Shown: positions 57,996 through 64,000 of the stretch, piece by piece
How positions within the stretch are numbered: the first letter of the stretch is position 1
Layout of the letters: each line of letters starts with the position of its first letter
DNA from: G963720515 sp963720515
GTDB lineage: Bacteria > Actinomycetota > Thermoleophilia > Gaiellales > Gaiellaceae
Assembly: GCA_963720515.1 (NCBI GenBank)
Contig: OY970397.1
Span: 62,001-126,000 of the forward strand
Direction of reading: 5' to 3'
Length of the DNA: 64,000 bases
Notes under the pieces: model-generated
Databases searched by the model: none
What the model was told of the DNA's origin: nothing
Seen by the model: the letters and a program-made list of their open reading frames with translations, nothing else
Translations under genes and position numbers: made by a program

Positions 57996-58584
57996 GCGCC
58001 ACCGACCGGTCGCCGTCGCCATCACAGGCGGCATCGGCGCCGGCAAGAGCGAGCTGCTGAAGGCGTTCGCGCGCCACGGCGCCGCGACCATCTCGAGTGA
58101 CGAGATCGTCCATCGCCTGATCCGCGAGGACGACGAGGTCAAGGGCGCGATCGTCGAGCGCTTCGGCGAGGGCGTCCTCGGCGACGACGGCGAGATCGTC
58201 CGGGGCCGGGTCGCCGACATCGTCTTCCGCAGCCGCGACGAGCTCATGTGGCTCGAGTCGCTGCTCCATCCGAAGGTCGTGGGGACGTATCTCGCATGGC
58301 GCGAGATGCTGGCCGTGTCCGAGAACCCGCCGGCCGTGTGCGTGACCGAGGTGCCGCTCCTCTACGAGGTCGGCGGCGAGACGCGCTTCGACAAGGTGGT
58401 CGCGGTCGTGGCGCCGGTCGAGATCCGCGCCGCGCGGCTCGGCCGACCGGTGGCCGAGCGCGAGCAGCGGCTGATCCCCGAGGAGGAGAAGGCGAAGCGC
58501 GCCGACTTCGTCTACGTGAACGACGGGACGCTCGACGGCCTCGACGCGTTCGCGTCCGACGTCGTGGCCACGCTGAGCAAGTGA
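57994..58584 (+). CDS. coaE: Dephospho-CoA kinase; start unresolved
   Basis: About 190 residues. The last step of CoA synthesis. P-loop TGGIGAGKSELL, DEIVHRLI, and VTEVPLLYEVGGE are CoaE signatures. The frame carries no ATG, GTG or TTG near the beginning: the family N-terminus starts about PVAVAITGG (58006). CTG 57992, in a CTGA overlap with the rpsA stop, would give LSATDR and then be one base out of frame, so a missing base near 58005 or a non-standard start are the options. rpsA-coaE order is common in Actinobacteria. Confidence 0.85.
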   Translation, partial: ERHRPVAVAITGGIGAGKSELLKAFARHGAATISSDEIVHRLIREDDEVKGAIVERFGEGVLGDDGEIVRGRVADIVFRSRDELMWLESLLHPKVVGTYLAWREMLAVSENPPAVCVTEVPLLYEVGGETRFDKVVAVVAPVEIRAARLGRPVAEREQRLIPEEEKAKRADFVYVNDGTLDGLDAFASDVVATLSK

Positions 58585-59126
58585 GGTACGTCGTCGCCTT
58601 CCTCGTGGTCGTCATCGCGGCGGCCGGGGCTGTCCTGTACCTCGAGGACGCGAAGCCCGGCTGGTACGCGCGCATCCGCTACCCGCTCGAGTACGAGAAC
58701 ATCATTCGCGGCCACGCGCAGAACTACGACCTCGACCCGGCGCTCCTCGCGGCCGTCATCTACCGCGAGAGCAAGTTCGACCCGAACGCCCGGTCCTCGT
58801 CGGGGGCGATCGGCCTCATGCAGCTCCTCCCGGACACCGCCAAGGGGATCGCGCTCCACACGGGCGGCGGCAAGTTCGTCGTCTCCGACCTCAACGACCC
58901 GGAGATCAACATCCGCTACGGCTCGTTCTACCTGCGGCGGCTCATGCGGAAGTACGGCGACACGCGGCTCGCCCTCGCGGCGTACAACGCGGGCCAGGCC
59001 AACGTGGACGAGTGGATCGCCGAGGACAAGGGCATCGAGTTCCCGGAGACCCGCCAGTACGTGGACGAGGTCATGGATCTCCGCGACGTGTACGCGAAGT
59101 CGTACAAGGACGAGCTGGGGCTCTAG
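58581..59126 (+). CDS. Lytic transglycosylase (SLT domain)
   Basis: 181 residues. One N-terminal anchor helix, then a soluble-lytic-transglycosylase domain: catalytic Glu in AVIYRESKFDPNARSSSGAIG, then GLMQLLPDTAKGIAL and LALAAYNAGQANVDEW. It cleaves the glycan strands of peptidoglycan outside the membrane. GTG 58581 overlaps the coaE stop; its stop overlaps the convergent sulfatase. Confidence 0.92.
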   Translation: MRYVVAFLVVVIAAAGAVLYLEDAKPGWYARIRYPLEYENIIRGHAQNYDLDPALLAAVIYRESKFDPNARSSSGAIGLMQLLPDTAKGIALHTGGGKFVVSDLNDPEINIRYGSFYLRRLMRKYGDTRLALAAYNAGQANVDEWIAEDKGIEFPETRQYVDEVMDLRDVYAKSYKDELGL

Positions 59127-60865
59127 GGCCGCGGCTTGCCGGGGCGGCGGACCGCCTCGCAGTGCTTTACGCCGTCGCCGCGGTCGACGATCGCGACGTC
59201 GTAGCCGCGGCCGCAGTCCACGCGGTCGAAGACGCCGTCGCGGGAGAACACGATGTCGCGGCCCGGGCCGCCCAGGAGCACGTCGCGGCCTGCGCCGCCC
59301 GTGAGCTGGTCGTCGCCGCGGCCGCCGTCCACGACGTCGCCGCCGCCGTCGGAGCGCACGATGTCGTCGCCGGCCCCGGCCGTGATCCGCTCGCCGATCG
59401 GCCCGCCGCAGATCGTGTCCTCCCCGGTGGTGCCGCCGAGCTTCGACGTCCCGTTCGCCTCGACCGTGCAGAGCCAGTTGAGCGTCATGCCGGGCGGCGT
59501 CGGGTCGCAGCCGGCCTTCGTTTGCCGCCGCATCGAGAGGATCAGCGGCTTGAGCGCCGGGTCGGACGCGCGGTTCTCGAGCTCGTATCGGTCGGTGTCG
59601 AGGTCGTAGAGCTCCTCCTCGTGCGTCGAGTAGACGACGTACTTCCAGCGCATCCTGCGCGTGCCGCAGTACGACGTGACCTCGGCCGAGATCCCGCCGG
59701 CGCCGCGCAGGTGCTCGAGCGTGAACGACGAGCGCCAGGCCTGCGCCGGGCCGGGCGCGCCGGCGCCGAGGAGCGGGAGCAGGCTCCGGCCGTCAGGTGC
59801 CGCGGGCTTCACGCCGCCGAGCGCGGCGAACGTGGGGGCGAGGTCGAGGTTCGTGACGAGGCGGTCCTCGTTCCGGGCGTGGCTCAGGGCGGCGTCGTAG
59901 CGGACGACGAGCGGCACACGGATGGACTCCTCGAACGCCGACACCTTCCGGTCGATCTGCCGGTGCTCGCCCCAGAGGAGCCCGTTGTCGGACATGTACA
60001 CGATGATCGTCTGCTGGAGGACGCCGAGGTTGGTGAGCGTGTCGAGGATGTGCCCGACGCCGTCGTCCACGGCCTGGAGGCTCTGCAGCTCCTTCCGGCG
60101 CAGGTCGTCCATGCGCAGGATGTCCGCGTCCGAGAGGTGCTGCCGCTTCCGCAGCCAGCGCGGCTTGTCGGAGGTGTCGGCCTCGTCCCAGCTCGGCGGG
60201 CGCCAGTCGTGCAGGTCCGGGAAGGTGCTCTGGTGGCGCAGCGCCGGGGTCGCGGGCGAATGCGGCGCGAACGGCGCGTACACGAGGAAGAACGGCTGCG
60301 TTGCGGGCGTGCTCGTCATGAACGCGATCGCCTCGTTCGCGAGCAGGTCTGTCGAGTAGTCGGCCTCCGTGGCCCCGTGGAAGGTGTTCACCCCGTCCAC
60401 GTTCAGGCCGTAGTTGTAGAAGCCGCCGTCGTAGCCGATCCAGCGGTCCCAGCCCGGCGGGACCCAGGTGCGGTTGTAGCCGTTCAGGTACTTGCCGACG
60501 TAGCCCGTCCGGTAGCCGCCCGCGTGGAGCCAGGTGGCGATCGTCGAGTCGTCGTCGAACCAGCTCGCGCCGCCGTACGGCACGGTGTTCGAGTAGACGC
60601 CGGTCGAGTGGGAGTAGCGCCCGGTGAGGATCGACGCGCGGCTCGGGCAGCAGAGTGGGTTCACCGCGAACGCGTTCCGGAACGTGACGCCCCGGTGCAC
60701 GAGCTCGCTCGTCACGATCGGCATCGTGTCGAGCGTGTCCCACCGCTGGTCGTCCGTGAGGACGAAGACGATGTTCGGCCGTGCGGCGGGGCCGGCCGCA
60801 GCGGCAGGCGCGACCGCGGCCGCGAACAGGCACGCGAAGGCGAGAAGGGGGAGAAGTCGGCGCAT
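59123..60865 (-). CDS. Secreted sulfatase with C-terminal RTX-like repeats
   Basis: 580 residues. Signal peptide (RRLLPLLAFACLFAAAVAP), sulfatase domain with metal ligands TDDQ (Asp38, Asp39) and the CxPxR formylglycine motif at Cys72 (NPLCCPSRASILTG), resembling N-acetylglucosamine-6-sulfatases. From about residue 495 a Gly/Asp-rich region (AGAGDDIV, GGRGDDQLTGGAGRDVLLGG) forms about four calcium-binding nonapeptide-type repeats. Such repeats normally mark type I-secreted Gram-negative proteins, so the fusion here is notable. A TACACT box lies about 15 nt before the ATG on its strand. Confidence 0.9.
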   Translation of the reverse strand: MRRLLPLLAFACLFAAAVAPAAAAGPAARPNIVFVLTDDQRWDTLDTMPIVTSELVHRGVTFRNAFAVNPLCCPSRASILTGRYSHSTGVYSNTVPYGGASWFDDDSTIATWLHAGGYRTGYVGKYLNGYNRTWVPPGWDRWIGYDGGFYNYGLNVDGVNTFHGATEADYSTDLLANEAIAFMTSTPATQPFFLVYAPFAPHSPATPALRHQSTFPDLHDWRPPSWDEADTSDKPRWLRKRQHLSDADILRMDDLRRKELQSLQAVDDGVGHILDTLTNLGVLQQTIIVYMSDNGLLWGEHRQIDRKVSAFEESIRVPLVVRYDAALSHARNEDRLVTNLDLAPTFAALGGVKPAAPDGRSLLPLLGAGAPGPAQAWRSSFTLEHLRGAGGISAEVTSYCGTRRMRWKYVVYSTHEEELYDLDTDRYELENRASDPALKPLILSMRRQTKAGCDPTPPGMTLNWLCTVEANGTSKLGGTTGEDTICGGPIGERITAGAGDDIVRSDGGGDVVDGGRGDDQLTGGAGRDVLLGGPGRDIVFSRDGVFDRVDCGRGYDVAIVDRGDGVKHCEAVRRPGKPRP

Positions 60866-60944
60866 CAGACCCGGGCTCCGAGTGTAGGCACGGGAGCGGA
60901 ACGTTCTGTAAGGAACCGTCGCCTGCGGCCTCGGGGCGCCTGGC

Positions 60945-60950
60945 TACGAT
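60945..60950 (+). promoter_or_regulatory. -10 box TACGAT, predicted leaderless promoter for uvrB
   Basis: TACGAT, 7 nt, ATG 60958. Confidence 0.5.
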
Positions 60951-60957
60951 GGGCCGC

Positions 60958-62967
60958 ATGGCCGACTTCCGCGTCTCCGCCGCCTACCAGCCCACCGGCG
61001 ACCAGCCGGACGCGATCGACGCGCTCGCGCGCTCGGTCACGGCGGGCGACCAGTTCCAGACGCTGCTCGGCGCGACCGGGACCGGCAAGACCGCCACGAT
61101 GGCCTGGACGATCGAGAAGATCGGCCGCCCGGCGCTCATCATCGCCCACAACAAGACGCTCGCCGCGCAGCTCTGCAACGAGTTCCGCGAGTTCCTGCCG
61201 GAGAACGCGGTCGAGTACTTCGTCTCCTACTACGACTACTACCAGCCGGAGGCGTACGTCCCCTCGGCCGATCTCTACATCGAGAAGGACTCCTCGGTCA
61301 ACGACGACATCGACCGGCTGCGCCACGCGGCCACGGCCGCGCTCCTCACGCGCCGCGACGTCGTCATCGTCGCCTCGGTGTCCTGCATCTACGGGATCGG
61401 CTCGCCCGAGACGTACGAGGAAAAGACCGTGCTGCTCAGGACGGGCGGCGAGGTCGACCGCGACGTCCTCCTCCGCAAGCTCGTGGACATCCAGTACTCG
61501 CGCAACGACTCGTTCCTTGGCCGCGGGCGCTTCCGCGTGCGCGGCGACGTGATCGAGGTGCAGCCGGCCGGAACCGAGTCGGCGTACCGCATCTCGCTCT
61601 TCGGCGACGAGGTCGAGACGATCACGCACTTCGACCCGATGTCCGGCGAGGTCTACGCGCAGCTGGAGCACCTCGCGATCTTCCCGGCGACGCAGTACGT
61701 GACCGATAAGACGACCATCGACCGCTCCGTGGACGAGATCCGCCACGAGCTCGAGGAGCAGGTCAAGACCTTCGAGTCCGAGGGCAAGCTGCTCGAGGCC
61801 CACCGGATCCGGCAGCGCACCGAGTACGACATCGAGATGCTGCGCGAGCTCGGCTACTGCAACGGGATCGAGAACTACTCGCGGATCCTCGACGGCCGCG
61901 CCGCCGGAACGCCGCCGCACACGCTGCTCGACTTCTTCCCGGACGACTACGTGGTCTTCGTGGACGAGTCGCACCAGACCGTGCCGCAGGTCGGCGGGAT
62001 GTACGAGGGCGACCGCTCGCGCAAGCAGACGCTCGTGGACTTCGGCTTCCGGCTCCCGTCGGCGCTCGACAACCGGCCGCTTCGCTTCGACGAGTTCCTC
62101 GATCGGGCGCCGAGCCTCGTCTTCGTCTCGGCGACGCCGGGGCCGTTCGAGCTCTCGCGCTCGCGCACCGTCGCGCAGCAGATCATCCGGCCGACCGGCA
62201 TCGTGGATCCCGAGGTCGAGCTGCGCCCGACGAGGAACCAGATCGACGACCTGATGAACGAGGTCCGCCGGCGCGAGGAGGTCGGCGAGCGGGTGCTGGT
62301 GACCACGCTGACCAAGAAGATGGCCGAGGACCTGACCGACTACCTGCTCGAGTCCGGGCTGAAGGCGCGCTACCTCCACTCGGAGATCGACACGCTCGAG
62401 CGCATCCAGATCATCCGCGAGCTCCGCCTCGGCGAGTACGACGTGCTCGTCGGCGTGAACCTCCTGCGGGAGGGGCTCGACCTGCCGGAGGTCTCGCTAG
62501 TCGCGATCCTCGACGCGGACAAGGAGGGCTTCCTCCGCGGCCAGACCGCGCTCGTCCAGACGATCGGCCGCGCCGCGCGAAACGTCCACGGCAAGGTGCT
62601 CATGTACGCGGACAAGATGACCGCCGCGATCACGGGCGCGCTCGAGGAGACCGGGCGGCGCCGCGACATCCAGCTCGCCTACAACGCCGAGCACGGCATC
62701 ACGCCGGAGTCGATCGTGAAGGGCGTCTCCGACATCGCCGAGTTCCTCTCCATGGAGCAGCCGAACGTGCCCGGCAAGCGCCGCCGCGGCCGCACGCCCG
62801 CCGAGACGCTCTCCCGCGAGGAGCTCGAGAAGCTCGTCGTCACGCTCGAGGAGGAGATGTACGTCGCCGCCGAGGAGCTCCGCTTCGAGTACGCGGCCAA
62901 GCTCCGCGACGAGCTCAAGGGCCTCCGGCGCGAGCTCGAGGCGCAGGCCGAGCCGGCGTCCGCCTAG
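60958..62967 (+). CDS. uvrB: Excinuclease ABC subunit B
   Basis: 669 residues: Walker A LGATGTGKTATMAW, the damage-probing beta-hairpin YYDYYQPEAYVPSADLYIEKD (in two parts), helicase motifs FVSATPGPFE and VLVGVNLLREGLDLPEV, and a C-terminal UVR domain (EEMYVAAEELRFEYAAKLRDE) for UvrC. The frame is open upstream; ATG 60958 gives the family start MADFRVSAAYQPTGDQP and fits the -10 spacing. Confidence 0.97.
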   Translation: MADFRVSAAYQPTGDQPDAIDALARSVTAGDQFQTLLGATGTGKTATMAWTIEKIGRPALIIAHNKTLAAQLCNEFREFLPENAVEYFVSYYDYYQPEAYVPSADLYIEKDSSVNDDIDRLRHAATAALLTRRDVVIVASVSCIYGIGSPETYEEKTVLLRTGGEVDRDVLLRKLVDIQYSRNDSFLGRGRFRVRGDVIEVQPAGTESAYRISLFGDEVETITHFDPMSGEVYAQLEHLAIFPATQYVTDKTTIDRSVDEIRHELEEQVKTFESEGKLLEAHRIRQRTEYDIEMLRELGYCNGIENYSRILDGRAAGTPPHTLLDFFPDDYVVFVDESHQTVPQVGGMYEGDRSRKQTLVDFGFRLPSALDNRPLRFDEFLDRAPSLVFVSATPGPFELSRSRTVAQQIIRPTGIVDPEVELRPTRNQIDDLMNEVRRREEVGERVLVTTLTKKMAEDLTDYLLESGLKARYLHSEIDTLERIQIIRELRLGEYDVLVGVNLLREGLDLPEVSLVAILDADKEGFLRGQTALVQTIGRAARNVHGKVLMYADKMTAAITGALEETGRRRDIQLAYNAEHGITPESIVKGVSDIAEFLSMEQPNVPGKRRRGRTPAETLSREELEKLVVTLEEEMYVAAEELRFEYAAKLRDELKGLRRELEAQAEPASA

Positions 62968-62971
62968 CCGC

Positions 62972-63427
62972 TCAGTCGATCACGAAGCCGACCAGCACGC
63001 TGGTCACGCGGCGCTGGTACAGGTAGAACGCCGTGATCCGCTGGCCGGGGAGCGACATGCCCTTCTGGCACACGGTGCGGAAGCACTGAACGCCGCGGAC
63101 GTGCGCGAGCACCTGCGCGCGCGTGGAGCCGACGCCGATGCCGTTCCGCGTGCGCTCGACCTTCCGATTCGTCTTGATCGCCGTGGCGGTCGCGTCGCCC
63201 TGGAACGTGACGGACAGGCGGAAGTATTTGAAGACCGTGAACGTGCCGAACTCGTTCGCGCCGTGGGCGATCGTGGTCGGCTCGCCGAGGACGCCGCGCA
63301 CCTGGGCCTTCGTCATCGAGAGCTTCACGCCGGCGATCGACTGGCCGGGGACGATCCGCGCGCCGGCCGGTGCCGCGAGGATCGCCGTGGCAGCGACGAC
63401 GAGGGCGATCGGAACGAGGCGGCGCAC
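62972..63427 (-). CDS. Small secreted protein, BamE/OmlA-like fold suspected
   Basis: 151 residues from GTG 63427. Signal peptide (RRLVPIALVVAATAILAAPAGA), then two copies of a short pattern: GVKLSMTKAQVRGVLGEPTTI and GIGVGSTRAQVLAHVRGVQC, reminiscent of the alpha/beta unit of BamE/SmpA-like domains. Two Cys (CFRTVC) could form a disulfide. Function unknown. It lies between uvrB (convergent) and the transferase gene upstream. Confidence 0.65.
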   Translation of the reverse strand: MRRLVPIALVVAATAILAAPAGARIVPGQSIAGVKLSMTKAQVRGVLGEPTTIAHGANEFGTFTVFKYFRLSVTFQGDATATAIKTNRKVERTRNGIGVGSTRAQVLAHVRGVQCFRTVCQKGMSLPGQRITAFYLYQRRVTSVLVGFVID

Positions 63428-63434
63428 CCGGAGG

Positions 63435-63440
63435 AGGCTA
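63435..63440 (-). promoter_or_regulatory. -10 box TAGCCT, predicted leaderless promoter
   Basis: On the minus strand TAGCCT, 7 nt, GTG 63427. The box overlaps the stop codon of the upstream transferase gene. Confidence 0.5.
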
Positions 63441-64000
63441 GCGAACCCGGATGAGCTTCACGCAGCCACCCGCCGTGCTGACCACGATGGTGCCGCGGTG
63501 GCGCGGGTGGAGCCGCAGCAACGCAGTGCCGCGCTCCGACGTGCGGGAGCCGAGCCGCATTCCCGCGCCTCGCGCGGTCAGCCGGCCCTGGGCCGGAGTG
63601 CCGTCCGTGAGCAGGGTCACCCAGACTCGTGCCTTCTTGCCGGCCCGCATGCCCTTCGGCAGGCCGCGCCAGCCGCAGTGGAGCGCGCGGCCCTTGGAGG
63701 CGATCGCGTCCGCGCGCCCGCCGCCGCGCCGCAGGGGCTCCGCCGCCGCGAGCATCCGGCCGCCGTTCTGGAAGTCGATGCCCTCGAGCGCGCCGATCTC
63801 GCCGCCGTTCGCGAACGTGTGGCCGAGCGCCATGAGCGCCGTTGCGTCGGGCGAGGCGATGAACGCCGGCTCCGCGCTCACCGACGCCGTGTTGCGCTGC
63901 GAGGCGCGCGGCGTCGCGATCGCGTCCGGCAGCGACTTGCCGAGGTCGAGGTGCTCGACGAGCGTCTGGAGGACGGTGGTGATGATCGTCGAGCCGCCGG
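63438..64000 (-). CDS. ggt: Gamma-glutamyltransferase, C-terminal part with extra domain (partial)
   Basis: 187 residues visible; the gene continues beyond the right edge. The first part GGSTIITTVLQTLVEHLDLG, SLPDAIATPRASQRN matches the end of the small subunit of gamma-glutamyltranspeptidase, which transfers or hydrolyses gamma-Glu from glutathione-type substrates outside the cell. After about residue 105 a basic, beta-rich extension of about 80 residues follows (ARVWVTLLTDG, RGTIVVSTAGGCVKLIRVR) that normal enzymes lack; it may be a surface-binding module. Confidence 0.84.
   Translation of the reverse strand, partial: GGSTIITTVLQTLVEHLDLGKSLPDAIATPRASQRNTASVSAEPAFIASPDATALMALGHTFANGGEIGALEGIDFQNGGRMLAAAEPLRRGGGRADAIASKGRALHCGWRGLPKGMRAGKKARVWVTLLTDGTPAQGRLTARGAGMRLGSRTSERGTALLRLHPRHRGTIVVSTAGGCVKLIRVR

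Overview
This is a high-GC (roughly 70% by eye), gene-dense bacterial chromosome segment with about 60 protein genes, two tRNAs and no gene-free stretch longer than about 300 bases. Codon bias, GTG/TTG starts, TANNNT -10 boxes directly in front of start codons, a double-ended Rne/Rng ribonuclease and a full Mre/PBP2/RodA set suggest a rod-shaped deep-branching Actinomycetota (Thermoleophilia-like). That assignment is inference from style and synteny, not from a marker comparison. No prophage, CRISPR array, rRNA or resistance island was seen. The only mobile-type gene is a single-copy REP-associated transposase.

Layout: (1) 1-4.5 kb: the end of valS, folC, small membrane proteins, ndk, two tandem methyltransferases and maf. 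(2) 4.5-5.3 kb: a transposase between imperfect direct repeats. (3) 5.3-11 kb: the rod-shape operon mreB-mreC-mreD-mrdA-rodA. (4) 11-17.3 kb: rne, rplU-rpmA-obgE, nadD, rsfS, tRNA-Ala. (5) 17.4-19.2 kb: an ECF sigma factor with a DUF4349 membrane protein. (6) 19.2-27.4 kb: leuS with an apparent attenuator, a CvpA-type membrane protease, comEA-comEC, holA, rpsT. (7) 27.5-41.6 kb: murJ-lepA-hemW, hrcA, dnaJ-prmA, mtaB-hinT-yqeY, phoH-ybeY-dgkA/PAP2-era. (8) 41.6-45.1 kb: an M3-like peptidase, an IGPS-like barrel, a PPi-type phosphofructokinase, tRNA-Leu. (9) 45.1-50.7 kb: a complete branched-chain amino acid ABC transporter. (10) 50.7-64 kb: polA, three tandem secreted propeller-like proteins, rpsA-coaE-lytic transglycosylase, a secreted sulfatase with RTX-like repeats, uvrB, a small secreted protein, and the C-terminus of a gamma-glutamyltransferase.

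The gene order valS-folC-maf-mreBCD, rplU-rpmA-obg, nadD-rsfS-comEA-comEC-holA-rpsT-lepA-hemW-hrcA-dnaJ-prmA-mtaB-yqeY-phoH-ybeY-dgkA-era closely follows the Bacillus subtilis arrangement, so most of the window is an ancient housekeeping backbone (envelope growth, ribosome assembly, protein folding, tRNA modification).

The unusual content is mostly regulatory. (a) At least fifteen start codons lie 6-8 nt behind a TANNNT hexamer, which predicts leaderless mRNAs. (b) A conserved element (TCGGC-type box, then GTGACA-N21-TAGTGT) occurs seven times, always upstream of a gene in its own orientation and often followed by a G-rich hairpin leader. (c) leuS has a leader peptide followed by an intrinsic terminator. 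(d) Three genes appear to start at CTG inside CTGA stop/start overlaps. (e) rplU and rpsT mRNAs would begin with a hairpin followed by CCTTT. Four reading-frame breaks cluster in dnaJ, prmA, mtaB and dgkA (34.5-40.3 kb) and look more like sequence or assembly indels than decay.
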